DNA of 64,000 nucleotides. Source: Gorsachius magnificus. Lineage: Eukaryota; Chordata; Aves; Pelecaniformes; Ardeidae. This document shows positions 1-13,770 of this stretch, piece after piece. The position numbers and the translations under genes are program-made. Under the pieces are notes generated by a model. The model was given only the letters and a program-made list of their open reading frames with translations, was not told where the DNA came from and did not search any database. The stretch's first letter is position 1, and every line of letters starts with the position of its first letter. The stretch spans positions 16,388,385 through 16,452,384 of the forward strand of contig CM067084.1 of NCBI GenBank assembly GCA_034008185.1, written 5' to 3'.

Positions 1-1562
1 CTGGGACTATGATTTGTGTGGGTCAAGCTGTGCTTGCCACCTCTCCCCTCGTCTCTCTCGAGCCCTAGTTCTCAATGATGGCCCTGTCTGACCTCTTTCC
101 AGCAAGTTAAACTCTGCAGCCTACCACCCATCAGACTGGACCTTGAGGCTATTGTAGTACACCAGAAATGCACCCCCTTGGCATCTCTTTTCACCGCGCT
201 CCTGATGGAGCCCTGCAGTTCTGCTGTGTGCGTTTGGTTCTGCCCTTAAGCACATGCTTCTGTCTTCTACCTTCTCCATTTTCCAGCCATATTAACAGAA
301 GAGACCCCAAAGCAATTGTCACCCTCCAGGTGCTTCTTAATTGAAAAGTTAAAAGGATTCCAATAGACAGGCACACTGTCCCAAATATACCCAGCCTGTT
401 TAGAAAAGCAAATATAATATACCAAAGCTTTTTATACCCAATGATATCTCCTCCAGCACACACAAACCAGCTGATTCAGGCATGAAACGGATTGGAAAGG
501 GCATGCAGACTGGAAGTGAATACGTAGAGATTTGAAACCATAACACTGTGCATTGTTATCAGTCATCTTCATTCTTAGAATTAATGCAATTAATTACTTC
601 AGCAGCCTAGAAGCCAAGACATGACACCAAGAATATATCACATTTCCTAACAGCTAGAAAGGATAAAATACTTTCAACAAATTAATTTAATGTCCGAGTC
701 TCATTTGTAATTAAGTACAGTATTCTATAGCTGACTAGCAAAAATTAAACAGGATCCAACCTATACAGCAAATGTTTGTAAAAAGCTAAGTATTCAGAGA
801 CCAGCAAGGTAGTAATTCCGTCCATTGCTGTTTAAATGCAACAAACATAGCTGAAGGAAATGCACAAGACCGCAAGCTTTATCAGGGAGCTCACAACTAT
901 TAAGTAGGCCCTAACAATTGCTGTTCAACACTGTTATTCACAGTATCGAATAACGCAAGCACCTCTAGACAGTTCTTTCAAAAAAAAAAAAAATAAAAAA
1001 AATCAAACTACTTTGCCATAAGAACGTTGGTGTGTAAATATAAGAGTATAAAGTATTATGGCACGCCTATTAGATTATGTCAGGTTCTTACAGCTAAATC
1101 TAATAGGCTGCAAGAGCTAACATTGTTTATATTCTTATATATAGTAACTTTTCCAGCAAAACCAAACCTTCTTCACTTTCTACTGTTAATAAGTTAAAAG
1201 ATTTAGCAAATTTTATGCCCAGCACCAAAGCTCAAACCAATACATTTGAAGGTACATTCTGTTGTATAAAACTGCTGAAACTATTTTCTTTTTTCACTTA
1301 TTTTGGGATCTCATGGAAAGCCCTATATTTAGGCTAAATCTTTCAGTCTTAAAAGCTTCCTCTGACCTTTGCCTGAGAAGGTCCAACATTATTTTCATTA
1401 AGCATTTGAAATTGTTTGCAAAGGATGAATAGAAGGCACCATTTTTGGAGATGAGTGATGTGCCTAAAACAACGATCTCCCCTGCCACATGCATTCCACA
1501 GAAAGATGCCGGTAACATCTCAAAAGATGGCCCTAAATATGGGAAGGAGCTGAACTCACAAC
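1..1562. other. Unique noncoding stretch
   Basis: No recognisable exon, RNA gene or mobile element is seen here. The first 300 bases are more C- and T-rich than what follows, and the rest is AT-rich with many stops in all frames. An A-rich run sits at 980-1002 with a single T interruption at 994. It has no element body upstream, so I cannot assign it to a retrocopy tail. The minus-strand open frame that crosses 1294-1617 runs into the adjacent CR1 stub and is most likely accidental. Confidence 0.55.
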
Positions 1563-1660
1563 ATAGAATCATAGAACCGTTTTGGTTGGTAAAGACCTTT
1601 AAGATCATCAAGTCCAACTGTTAACCTAACACTACCATTACCCCACCCACCACTGCCAAG
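1563..1660 (-). mobile_element. CR1 LINE, 3' end stub
   Basis: This is the reverse complement of the 3' terminal part of a chicken-repeat-1 (CR1) element. It begins with the doubled ATAGAATC-type tail seen on the opposite strand of CR1 ends. It continues through the TTGG..AAGACCTTTAAGATCAT block and the AGTCCAAC..TTAACCTA block typical of the CR1 3' untranslated region. Only about 100 bases remain, so it is a strongly 5'-truncated copy, the usual fate of CR1 insertions. It contains no coding sequence. The right edge is set where similarity fades and is approximate. Confidence 0.85.
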
Positions 1661-4600
1661 GAAATTTTTTTTTCCTCAAAGGCAATTTCTAAAAATAATT
1701 TTCACTGTCTAGGAAATTAAAGCAAAATCTGGGAAACAGTAAATTTAAAATTACCTATATGTCCTTATACAAATATGTTACGATACTGTCTGATTAGAGG
1801 ACTACACAGATTTTCTTTGCAAGATGTTCGTCTCATAAGGAGAGTAAGATTGATGCATAAAGTGGCAAATTGAGATAGCAAGGGCAGTTCTGAATTTGGA
1901 ATTTCTGAACTTTTGAGGGCTCTGCAAGCTAAATAGTATTTAAAAAAAATACCCCACGCTGCTGCTAATCTACAGTATGCCATTTAAGTAACATCAGTGC
2001 TATTCCATTAGTGCAAAATTCAGCACTAAGTAAGGCATGACTATTTAATATATACTGTACATAATTAAAGACCTAGGTTGATATTTATATGACCCCATGA
2101 CTGAGCTCATGCAGCATTATCCTGGTTTAGATGTTATTTTCCCCAAACATGTACTTAAGACAAGGGATGGCAACGCCCACAGATTGGCAGCATGGGGCAT
2201 CTTTGTTAACGCTGTTTGCAAACTTGCTTGTGGAGGACACGGGAAATATTAATGAATAAGATTTCTACAGTTCTTTTGCAGTAGTCTTCAGATATGAGGA
2301 TATACTAGTTTATTCTTCTTGCCTGTTTAGCTTTGGTTTTAGCAGGCAAGATAGGAACTACGGCGCTCATTTTGCCTGTGTCAGCTGGAAGCGGGCTATA
2401 GCTTGGACAGAAGGGGATATTGTCATGGAGCTCTTTGAGAGTTCCTCAGCAAACCTTCCTGCTTTCTTCAGTACTTTATTCCATCCAGAACTAGGAGGTT
2501 AGAAACAAAAGGGGCTGACTTCAGAGCACACACAGAGGAAACACATTATTGTTAAAAAAAGAATTGTTATAACAGGAAAGGAGCAACGTGTTTGCGAACT
2601 CTAAAACTCTAAGATACAGGTACTTTAAGATATACACTGAAAGACAACGCAGAGAAAGCTATTCCTATTCCAGCAAAATGCTGGAAACAAACTGTTAACT
2701 AGATATACTGAATGTTAAAGAAAAGCAGTGATTAAAGCATAAAGGGAGATTATTTATGCCAGAGTTTTGCAATAGAAAAATATCCTGAAAAAAAAACAAA
2801 AAGAGAGCTGAACTGAAAGAAAAATGAAGAGTTTAAGAATGGTACTTAAATTTGCTTGATCCTGACTCGTAATTATATTCAGAACTGAGAGAGAATCACA
2901 ATTCATACTTCCCCATAGGAAAGACAACAGAAAATATCCCACTCCCCATCTCTGGAAAATGACCAAGTCTTTCCCTTTAAAGGAGGAAAGACCTTTAGGA
3001 AGAGACAGCCTTTCTTACACCAAAGTCCTAATTGAAAAAACATGGCATGACCTGAAGCAAAATGTTAATTAAAACCACTCTGCATTTCTTTTCCGAGCAA
3101 AGTCCTTTTGTCTGACTTTTATAGATCAATTTGACACACTCCCTTCCCTTGCCTGGAAAGTTCTGGGTTTTTTTGTTTATACTGTATAAAGCATGAAATT
3201 ATTGTCCTTAATGCTTTGTTCTTTCCAATTGCATGAAATTTAGCAACATTTTGAAACATATTTGCAAGATGACGAAGGCCAGAGTTGACATATGAAAAAC
3301 ATATGGCTATATCCATTTGCATGCACAAACCCCATGAAAACTGGCACTGTAGTAGCGAATTGATATTTTGTTCTCAGTGTGCCAGCACTATCAATTAATA
3401 CAACACACCTGAATGCTGCTGATAGAAAATCAGATGCAGCAGCACTGCTTGTATAAAACCCTCCATCATCCTCCAACAAAAATATGTTCCTCTACTTGCA
3501 GCACACAAGAAAGTTAGCTTTATTTTGCAAGGCTTTAAAGAGAACTCATTCTAAATTCAGTGTTCTAATACTATTCTCTTTCTCTCTTAGGCCATAGAGC
3601 TTCTTTTATTTCCTTTTCAATTGAAAATTAGGAGCCTGAAAGGATACCATACCCCATACTTCTAATGTCTCAGGTTCAAGCAGAAGACTGCCACTGGTTA
3701 GAGCACAGAACATTATCCCTTTACTTTCTGCTATACAGAAAGCTTTCCCGTGTCTAATTTCAAGGACACTTTTAAACAAGTCAGCAGTAAGATCATCCAA
3801 AACACATAAATCTCAAAGATACATTATTTTCTCTCCTGGAGGGCAACAAGATGGTGAGACTTGAACAGAGTATTTTATACTCAGCAAAAGTTCTGTGCTT
3901 TCCTTTTTAATACAGTGCCCACCAAAAGAAACATGGGCTGAAAAGACCAAGCAATTGAGGCATGAACCCCAAATTTCCAGGAATATAACAAAAAATTAAC
4001 AGTAACAGAACTGAAAAAATTTGAGGAGGAAGGAATAAGATAATGCAAGAGCATATCAGATTTACTTGACTACCAAATTTCTAAAATAAATTACATACCA
4101 TGGAGAAAAATCAGATAGCTAAAGAAAAAGCACAAACCTCACCACTTCTATCCCTCCAGGACCAGAGGGAAAGTGCTTCTCCCATGCTGCATCCCAAGCC
4201 CAGGTGGCAGCCATCACCTCCCAGACAGTGCCTTCAGCTGAGGCAGGAGCAATGCAGTAGCTTAAATAAGAATCTGGTGGTAAATGAAATGTTTCTCTGC
4301 AGGGGAAAAAAGGGGTCTGGGGGAAGATTAAGGAATTACCATCTAGGAAAACCTTTGCTTGGAGAGTTTAGAGTTTGGTTAATGGATTATCTTTAAAACG
4401 CTTTTATATACTTAAATAGCTTTTAAATAAATGAAAGCGGTAAAATGTGCTTACACTGCTTGGATGGAAATTGTACTAGTTTGCAAATTTTGAATAAAAA
4501 TTACATTAACAGTTACCTCTGAGGAATTAATTTCTCAGGCTTATTCGAAATTAAAGTAGAGAAAATAACTAAACTACTTGTGAATGTTTTGTTGCACCAT

Positions 4601-6341
4601 TCACTGTAAATTATGGTTCATCTGTAGTTTACAGCCATGATATGATAAAAAGTCCAGAATGAAACATTTTCTTGGGCTATCTCCTGTTTCAAATTTTGGC
4701 TCAGAAAAATGAATAGAAATTTAATTGAACATATCCCTTATAATTTCTCCCTTCATAACAATTCCAAAACCAATCATAACAATTCCAAATCAAATAGCAT
4801 TCTAAAGTGCAGTTATATAATCAAATAGTTGAGATATAAGTTAAGACTGGAAACAATTTTAACTTTACAAATTACATAAGGGAATTAATAATTAAGAGAC
4901 ATGGAAATTGGTAATTTTTTTTTTCTCTTCAGACTAAATAATTTCCAAGACGTAAATAGAATTTCTTATCATATTTACTTTCAGGTATTCCTTTCTTAAG
5001 TCTTCTACATACATCTTAATTAAGAGTTACTATTATCCTGGTCAAATTATGCTTTATCCTTAGGCAAAATTTCTGGAGGCCTAGTTTTAGTATATAGAAC
5101 ACCTGTTGTAGTCATGAGAGAAAAGTTTCACCAGAAGCTCTGATAAGTCTAATTGATTTTTGGCTGGAGTGATGATAACAATTAGGAAAGTGTTTTTTAT
5201 GTCAGTGATTTTACTCAGGGTGACCAAAAATGCTCAAATTCTCTGCTCAGAACACCTTCTGTCCTTCTTTTATGTCCTTGAAAGCAAAAAGCTTTACGGA
5301 AAATGGGACCATTAACAATCTGCTTGTGACTGAACTTCATCTGTATTTTGCTGGGTTAACTATCACAACAGCTTCTTCCCTGTACCATCATTCACAATAC
5401 ATAATACCAGGTCAGTTCTTTGCCTGCCTGCCTTTTTCTTTACAAGGAATGAGGGAGCCGGAGCAACCATCTTTTATTGCCCTGCAGTTGATCTCTTTCT
5501 CCCTTATTCCACAACTCCGAGGAGTGAAACACAATGAGAAAAAATAAAGATAAAAATTATTTAAAAGTGAGATACTGTTAGAAAAATATGGAGTAAATAC
5601 AAATTATTTCCTAAACTATTAGCATTTCCATCTAACATCAAATTGTAATGGTCTTTTTACAAAACAAATCTGCAAATTGTGCCATAACTTATTGGCAGCT
5701 AATAATTTCTAAACAACACACAAATTTTCTGTTCTGAGCCTGTGAAATGGCTGGAAAAACACTTTAATTTTCAGAAAGAAAACTCACCTTATAAAATTAA
5801 AAAGTTAATATATCTTGGGGGGGCAGGAATTGAGACAACACAACATTGGGCAATTTATATGCTACATGGAAGGTTACCTAGTGGAATGAAAAACTAATCC
5901 AACCAGTTACACTCAGAAAATACAAGTGTGCAACAGAAAGATGCCAGGCTGTACAGGAAGGTAATCCAAGAGTCAGCAAACAGCACCCTAGAAGACCTTT
6001 ACATCTCTGTTAAATATCTCAGCAGAGCTCTGTCTACAGGTCGGGAAACTTTAAAATGGTCTTCCCTCCTTCCTAAAGCCCCTGAACCTTAACACCGTGC
6101 AAGATAAAAAGGATCATGGGCTCCAGAAAAATGCCATCTGTGACATCTCAGAATATAGGAATGGCCATACTATTTCAGATCAAGAGTCCACTGCACCCAG
6201 CACAATCTCTCAGCCTCCAAAGGAGAAGCAGTTTAGGGCATTTTCTGAGCTTCCTGTGGTTTGCCTTCTCAGTTACCTCAGTAGGTATCTCTTCCAAGTA
6301 CTTGTTCAGTCTCCCTTAAAATCCATGTTTTGGAAGTAAAA
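1661..6341. other. Unique noncoding stretch
   Basis: AT-rich sequence with no element or exon that I can identify. Several open frames of 60-105 codons occur, for example 5230-5547 on the plus strand. None shows a recognisable domain, biased codon use or convincing splice sites. A short CCTG repeat lies near 5420. I see no CpG cluster and no promoter-like block. Confidence 0.5.
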
Positions 6342-6787
6342 GGTACACCAGTACCCCCAAGTCCTCCCCCGCAGGGCTGCTCTCAATCCCTTCATCCCCA
6401 GCCTGTATAGATACCCAGGGTTGCCCTGGCTCAGGTGCAGGACCTTGCACTTGGCCTTGCTGAACCTCATGAGGTTCACATGGCTGTGGCTTCTGGAGCT
6501 TGTCCAGGTCCCTCTGGATGGCATCCCATCCCTCAGGTGTGTCAACTGCACCACTCAGCTTGGTGTCATCGACAAACTTGCACTCTAGAGGGTGCACTCT
6601 ATCCCACTAAGTCATTGATGAAGATACTAAACAGTACTGGTCCCAATATGGACCCCTGAGGAACAGCACTTGTTACTGATTGCCATCTGGACATTGAGCT
6701 ATTGACCACTACCCTCTGGACGTGACCATCCAGCCAATTCCTCATCCACTGAACAGTCCACAATTCCTCATCCACTGAACAGTCCAC
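6342..6787 (-). mobile_element. CR1 LINE fragment, reverse-transcriptase region
   Basis: Read on the minus strand, this is the middle of CR1 ORF2 and encodes reverse-transcriptase sequence. The frame at 6787-6599 shows the GHVQRVVVN segment and then [19 protein letters not shown], the strongly conserved block of CR1 and related non-LTR reverse transcriptases. A second frame at 6597-6316 continues with the FVDDTKLSGAV motif, where DD is the catalytic pair, and with DAIQRDLDKL. After that the reading frame shifts twice, so MRFSKAKCKVLHL falls in another frame. The copy is therefore dead. Both element ends are missing, including the CR1 3' tail, so this is an internal piece. A 26-bp tandem duplication sits at its right end. 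Confidence 0.9.
6735..6786. repeat. 26-bp perfect tandem duplication inside CR1
   Basis: Bases 6735-6760 and 6761-6786 are identical 26-mers lying head to tail. On the CR1 coding strand they repeat the segment that encodes the [12 protein letters not shown] part of the reverse transcriptase. Because 26 is not a multiple of three, the duplication shifts the reading frame. It arose after, or independently of, selection on the element. It looks like replication slippage. Confidence 0.9.
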
Positions 6788-9700
6788 CCATCAAGCCTTA
6801 GAATAGTAGAGTACAGTAGCATCTGTTTTCCTCTAATTTCCATAGGGAATCCTGAACTCAAGAAATTTTAAACATTAAGAGAAGTATTGAAGGTACTTTG
6901 TTTAGGTTTTTTCCCTCCCTCTGCAACAGATTCAAGGGGTATGAAGCATTTCTCTTGGACACTGAGTATAATTATAACTAATCATTTCCTTCTTTCTCCT
7001 CGGAGCAACATTCATTGACTTCCCTTCATTTTAAGGTAGTTGGCTGACACAATTCAAATTTAATTACTCTTTCTGCATGATGAACTCCATTCCTGTGAGC
7101 AAATATGTCTCATTTTCAAGTTTGGCTAGACAGCAGCAGTGTAATAAAGACCTTTCCACCCCTGGTGCAGCCTGTAGCTTTTGAAATCTTTCCTAGATGA
7201 CAAAACAGACTCCCCTACTATAGAACTTTCTCATAACATCCTTATTAAATAAACACCTAATCCCTAAAAACCTGTAAACTAATAAACTGGCTGCCAATTA
7301 TAATGACTTCTCCTGTCGGAATTGCTTGACGTGCAACCACAGCAGGTAAACGGCAATGTTGATGGTGACTTTCAAATTAAGGTTTACCAGGCAAGGATGA
7401 GAACTGTCACAGTCATTCTAAATACATTGTAGTTTTTCTCCCACCGAGTAAAAATTTCCAGTCTCTGAATGTTTGTAGTAATCTAATTTGTATAATCACT
7501 GGATACAAATATCCAGACAGCAAATTCTGACAGGGTTGCTTGTGCTGTATAAATTCACACCTTGGCTTCCTATGCACTATATCCCTGCCCAGATTCAAAA
7601 TAATACAGCAGTATTAAAAAAGAGCAGAATTCTTCCTTTAAATTTTACTTCTCAATAGTGTCTCCAAATGGGAATTTCTATACCCTAATTTATCTTTGGA
7701 TAGCCCTTAGCAACTGAGAAAAACATAGAGCTTTGCAGTATTGGGGGAGTCACTTTCAGTACACCTCAAAAATACTCAGACTGTCTTCCAGAAGAAGGAG
7801 GCCAAGCAAAGACAAGAGGCATCTCTAGTCAGTCACATTTTCAAGCTGTTAGGAGGCAATTAAAATATTCTGATCACAGGCTGCCAAAGCACAAGCAGTA
7901 ACAGTTGCGACTCCCTTAGGAAAATACGTCAGAAGCAGAAGATTTCTCAGACACGAGGTCAAGAGCAGCATTTGACAGATACACTCAGTCTGCAAGAGTC
8001 AGACAAAGAAACAGTTTATGCCCTGTAAAACTGGCAACCTAGCCATACTTTTCCTTCCAAGAGTTTTAACCCATGAACCCCAGTAGCTGTTCACCTCCTT
8101 CCTGCTCAAACTGAGACAGGTACCAGGCAGGTATCGAGCACGTGCCAATTGCAGTTTCTTTCAATGAGGGCTAAGAGGAATCGGCGCATCTCTATTAATA
8201 TAGATTTTAAGTTAAACCCCTGAAGTAAAGAAACAAGGGGTGGTAACATAAAAACTAAACAGGTGATTTTAATGACAAATAAATTACCTCCTCAATACAT
8301 TGAAAAGAAAAAAATTGGCAAAAATATTTCAAATAAAATTAGCACCGTAAAATGAAGCAAACATTGCATTTTAACTTCACTGCTCAGGAAAGGCCCAGTT
8401 TTGTGCTGTACCTGTTTTATACATCCCATTTATTTCTTAAGGGAGTGAGGTTTGCATCCACTTTTTCTAGGAAATTCTAAGCAGCAGTGCAATTGGGTTG
8501 GATAAAGGATCAATCTTGTTCAAGTTCCGTTGCACCAGTGGAGGGTGTGGCTATTAGCACTGGTTAGTTCAGGTTTAGTGTCCCATGAACCTTTTAACGG
8601 CATCATATTTAACATGAAAGCACCATGATCCTCACTGGGATACTACCAAAGAAGTAGCAGACACCAGGGGTGCAGTTGGTACGATGTGCTTACAAGGACA
8701 GATCAAGGACAGATAATTCACTGATGTTTAATTACAATGCTTTGGATCAAGGCTGGCTGGCTGACTGTGAGAATATAAACTGAATCCTAAAACATCACAA
8801 AAACTGTTGGCTGACAGCATTCAGGGTTCTTAGCTTGTTGGGCTTTTTTTAACTAACCTGAACAACATGTCAGAGAATTCTCCAGTTACCTACTTAAACA
8901 CTCAACATTCAGAAGAAGTTGTACAACACCAAACACAGAATTCGCCTTCATTGCTTATTTAAACCAGGAACTCAGAAGAAGCTGCACATTGCTTTTAATC
9001 AGTCAAGCCACAGCTCTGAGAGAGCACCATGGAAATAGAAAAAGGCAAAATAGGGTGTATTTGCGTATATCACACGGAATTAGGCTGTGGTGCAGCATGT
9101 AGTGTACACACACACGTTGAATGGCAGCTGAGTTACATTTTTCTCAGGGTGACATTGGTGCTTCTCTTGCCAAATTTGATGCAACTGACAAGTGTTTTCA
9201 CGTAAGGGGGCTCTATCCCTCCCATCACCTCGTCAAGCTGAGTGAAGGCAAACTCTGGCATATTTGTTCCTCAAGCGATGAGGTGGTTTTGGAGTCATTA
9301 AAAGTCACAAAGCTACACTGCAGCAATGTGCCATGCATACTAGATGAGCTCAGTCAAGGCTGTCTTCCTCAGGTCTGGCGAAGGCTCCAGCTCCCAGCCC
9401 TCTCAGCTCCCATGCAGACTCAACCCCGGAACCTGGGTAAATGCTAGACTTGGGGTTTTTTTTCTAATGTACCTCTCAAATTTTCTTGAGAACTGTAAAT
9501 ATCACTTTGGCCAGTCTCACTGCTGCTTGCTTTCTCATTATACAATTATCTAACAGCTCTTTTTTACCCAGAGTATTCCCAAACATGAGAGAGTAAACAA
9601 TGCTATCCTGGCGTTGGCTTTTCCTACAGCTGTCTCCATAATGATATTGTCTTTCAGAAAAACGCGCTTATTATAAAACACCTTATCTATCTCAGATTTT

Positions 9701-12700
9701 AATTTTTCACAGCAGAAGGCTGGCATGTATCATGGGCATGCTTACAGAGTGCTACAGAGGATATGAAAGCAAAATTATTGTAAAAACATTTTTATGAAAG
9801 AGAAATAATCCAAAATACAATCCATTTTAAAAGAGGCCTGGAGAGATGCTATTACTGGTCTTTGCTTCAGATGTATAATCTTACTGGGCTGAAACTTTTG
9901 GCTTGAAGCTAAGTTCCCTGGTGTTATTATGCGATGATGGTAAGTATGATTGAGAATTCCAGCTAGACAGCACCATGCTGTTTCCCGTGCCCAGTGAGGT
10001 GTCCCTTAATTGGTTTATGCCGCAAAGCACAGGTTCCAAACTAATGGAGCAAATTTATTTCCCTTTAAATAGCTATTTGATTAACAACTTTGCTTGGTTT
10101 TAGGTTTAAGGCAGAATAAGTCCACCCAATAATAGTAATATTAAATAAGGTACCCTTAACAGAACATTAAAGCCAAGCAAAGTGTCAAACCATGGACTCA
10201 AGGGGGATTCCAAATATAATGTCTCCATTCCACATGGAAAGAGGAAAATTAATACTACCAAATTTCATGTTATTCTTATTATTAAGTATCTAAAAGTGGC
10301 TAAGGCTCAGATTTTTTCTGAAAGTGGATATATAAAACACTTATATATCCATACAGTGGAGGATGACAGAAACCTTTACTGTTAGACTATCCTGATTCCA
10401 GGGTTTTCATCTGTTGGCTCTACCTTGTAAAAACAGTAGTTTTAAAAACTATGATCTCTGACTTTTAAGAAAAATAGAAAAAACACACAAACTATCTTAG
10501 TACTCTTAAACTATCTGAGCAATAAATCCTAAGGGCATGTAAGCAATCTAAATTCTACCTATAATGAAATATAAGACACTTTTTTTTTGGTAAAGTATGT
10601 ACTTGGGCTCTTTTCTGATTTTTTGTAGTTTCAGAAACATTTTCCTCTGCTGGTACTGGTAAGATTCACACTAGCAAGAGAAATGATAGGGCTCTACTCA
10701 GAAGCAGAGATACCAATTAAACTTCATGTTACCACATACAAAAACCAATGAAAGTGCAAAAAAGGTTAATTTCTCCCTATAGTTAGCTAATTTCTTTCAA
10801 ATGAAGGTATTTTTGTATAGATATGCTCTGGAAAACAATCTTAAACTTCTCAAAAGGATTAGTAGCATCACATTAAACTGCCCTGCACTTATGCGTTTAT
10901 CCTAATTAATTGTGGAAGTTAATTATGATAAACTGAATAAAGCTATTTTATTTCTCAATAAGAATACATACATTGTACTTGAATGGTACTGAGTTAATCC
11001 CCTTTTATCACATCTTGTTTTCTTGAGTTCTCACATTTAAGAAAGATATTTGGTTTAAAAAAAATTATGAAATTATGCACGTGATTTTTAAAATAAACTG
11101 TCCTTTGAATAACACATTTTCAATTAACATACCCTAAGTTAAAACACACAGTTTAACAATGTTGAATTAAAGTCTTGCTAAATCTCTACTTCAATTCGTC
11201 TGTATACCTCAGATGGTCTTAATTAATACTCTATTTGTTGATGTGTAAGATATTAAACTATTATGTTAACCAGAAAAAAAAGGACATTCTATTGTGCATT
11301 TGCAAATGTCAACTTCTAAAATAATGAACCCATATTTCTGAATTTCAGCTTGTTTTTCATTCCAGTTTGAGAACGATGAAACAAACCTACTTCAAGATTT
11401 ATAACAACAGCTGTGTGAGTTACGAAAGCACAGAAGTGTCACTTGGAGTACATGAAGACTATAACTTTGCCTCACTGTAACTTCAAAACAGCTGAGCATA
11501 ATTTGCTTAAATTTTTCTGAAGACTGGACATTGTAGCTGAGCCCAGGCATAGAAAGTGTCGGGCAAAAATCTATCTCAGAAACTTATCAGCAGATATATC
11601 ACTCAGTTAGAATGAATAAGTTAGAAAGACTTCAATGTTCATGACAAACTGATAATGCAGCTGGATTTTAATGGAAATTTCAAAGGTAAAAATCACATAA
11701 TATCATACAGAAATATAATTTACTACACTGTGACTCCACCATCTGGAAGGAGTCACATTACACCAGCTTCTGTTTTCTTTTTTTCATCAGCGCAATATCA
11801 AATCAAATCTTTCTTACATCAGGACGAATAAAAAAGGCATTTATTGTGTTCTCCCATTTGGCAATGTTTGGTGTAATTTAATGTGCTTCATGAGATTGCA
11901 TATGCATGAAGACTCACGACCTTCAGCATTTGTTCCCCATCCTAGAAATACCTTCTGATTTATTCCACCAAACACCTTTACTCCTGCACTGAATTCTACT
12001 TTCTCCTATGTCAGGGGGCACATCAGACTGTAAGAGCAAAGTTATTTGAAATCAATAATGCATCAATTTTTAGTCAATATCTAAAAGCATAAAACCAGAG
12101 AAAGAACCACTGTAGTCAAAGATCAATGTGAGTGGGTGGTATAAAAGCTGCCAAAGAGTTCTGGGGCCTGGACCAGCTGGTAGGATGCAAATAAGAGAGT
12201 GCAAATAAAAGGTGCAGTTTCTGTGTTCATGGCTGATGTGAAAGGAAACAGGCCTAAAATGAAATGAAGGTAAAACCGGGTCATCCCTTATGGTAACAGG
12301 GAGGATTCCAGTTTCTATTATCCGGTCGAAACTGGGAATCAATGCAAAGTACCCCCCATGGAATCAGATCTAGCTTACACATCTTTCCAGCTTTTTCAAT
12401 GTTAATGAAGTAAACGTGGCAATTGGACATAGATGTTTTTGTTGTATTGAGCATTTGCTTTTTAAAATACTTTCATATTAGAGAATAGCAAATGTCATAA
12501 AGTAATTGATTTAGCAAATGCAGCTTTTTTTCCTGTGAGTAGCATAAACCATTATTGATTTTCTTAATTCTATAACAATTATTTTTGCAATGACGTCTAC
12601 CAGCTTTTGATTTATAATTTATCAACAACTAAATAAGAGGCTCTCAAATTCATGCTGCATTGGTTAGGTTGGATGAAAATCGCGTGGTAGTATTATGATT

Positions 12701-13589
12701 TACTTAAGTGACTAACTCTTACAGTCAGGTTTCTCATAGAAGTACTAGCTACTGATGAGTTCCAAATTCATTTTCCACAATAATTCACTGAACTTATAGT
12801 TTATTTGTCCCATGAATGTTCCTGCCAGTATGTGTCTAGACAATTTCAGAAAAGCAAAAGAAAAGTGGAGGGAGTGGAGACACAGCTAACTAGCATTTGG
12901 TTCTTCACTTGAGAGAATCTTTCAGAAATACTTCTTGCCTATAATCAGAGCTGCCAACTCTCATGTTTCCATCAAGATTTATAAAATTCATCCCACAAAC
13001 ACCACAGCTCTTGAAATCAAATGCGTACCCATGAACGTTCTCTTTCATTTAAAATGAAAGTCCGCTTCAGCAAACTGAAGTTCAAAACCAGAAGACAAAC
13101 AAAAATAAAAGATGTCTTTTCTTTAAACATCTTATGAAGTCAAACTGGAGATTTTCATGAGGAGGGGTACAGATGTTACTCTTCTGCAAGATGATGGTTG
13201 TCACAACTGTGATTGGGATAGCCAAACATTAATACTCAGGTAAACCAAAAGTATGTAAGCACAGCTGAAAACCAGCTGCAGCTGCAGTAGAAGCAGGAAT
13301 CAATTAAAAACACTACAAATGATTGATATTAACCTGACATGCTATAAATTGTTGAGTTGCAGAGTCATGGGTGGTAAATGGGAAAACCACAAGATGAAAA
13401 ATAAGGGAGTAAGATGTACAAAATGAACAAACTGCGTGGCTTTATGAGAACTAAGAGACCATTTACCAAAAGTTAGATGTGCAAGTTAAAGCAGGTTACA
13501 GTTATCCTAGGAAATTGGCACTTAAATAGCAAAATCTTCCAGGTCTTCTATATCTTGGCCATAAGAAAGACACTTTTTACCTAAGAAAT
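6788..13589. other. Unique noncoding stretch
   Basis: Nearly 7 kb without an identifiable repeat or gene. The longest open frame is 108 codons (9121-9447, plus strand). It has an ATG but no recognisable domain and no supporting splice context. A pyrimidine- and purine-mixed zone at 11.8-12.3 kb holds nothing I can name. Short T or A runs are present, for example at 10579-10588. Overall it resembles intron or intergenic DNA. Confidence 0.5.
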
Positions 13590-13770
13590 AGTTAATTCAA
13601 TATAAGAAACACAAATGTGCTTGTCCTCTGTATAAGCCACGCCTGCTTTAGTTTGTAACTATTTCCTGAACAATGCCTTCCCTGTTCCATTTTCTGGGTT
13701 CTGAAATAAAGTCCATGTTTGTGTCTGACTTATCCCAGTTCTACTTTTATTTAATAGTGACGAACCAACA
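13590..13770 (+). promoter_or_regulatory. Possible old LTR 3' half (TATA plus polyadenylation module)
   Basis: A TATA-like TATAAG at 13631-13636 is followed 74 bases later by a perfect AATAAA at 13705-13710. A GT-rich stretch (GTTTGTGTCTG) comes shortly after it. TATA box, short transcribed region, AATAAA and GT-rich element in this order is the layout of a retroviral LTR R region, and the block ends near a CCAACA. I cannot match it to a named family, and neither the left end nor a target-site duplication is visible. It could equally be the 3' end of an unrelated transcript or a coincidence. Confidence 0.25.

Noticed and set aside
980..1002. A-rich run that might be the tail of a processed retrocopy
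   Set aside because: Nothing resembling a gene or SINE lies upstream, and no target-site duplication is visible.
1294..1617. 107-codon minus-strand frame
   Set aside because: Begins inside a CR1 3' stub and has no domain or usable splice sites.
9121..9447. 108-codon plus-strand open frame with an ATG
   Set aside because: No recognisable domain, no splice signals and no coding-like composition. Frames of this length are expected by chance in 64 kb.
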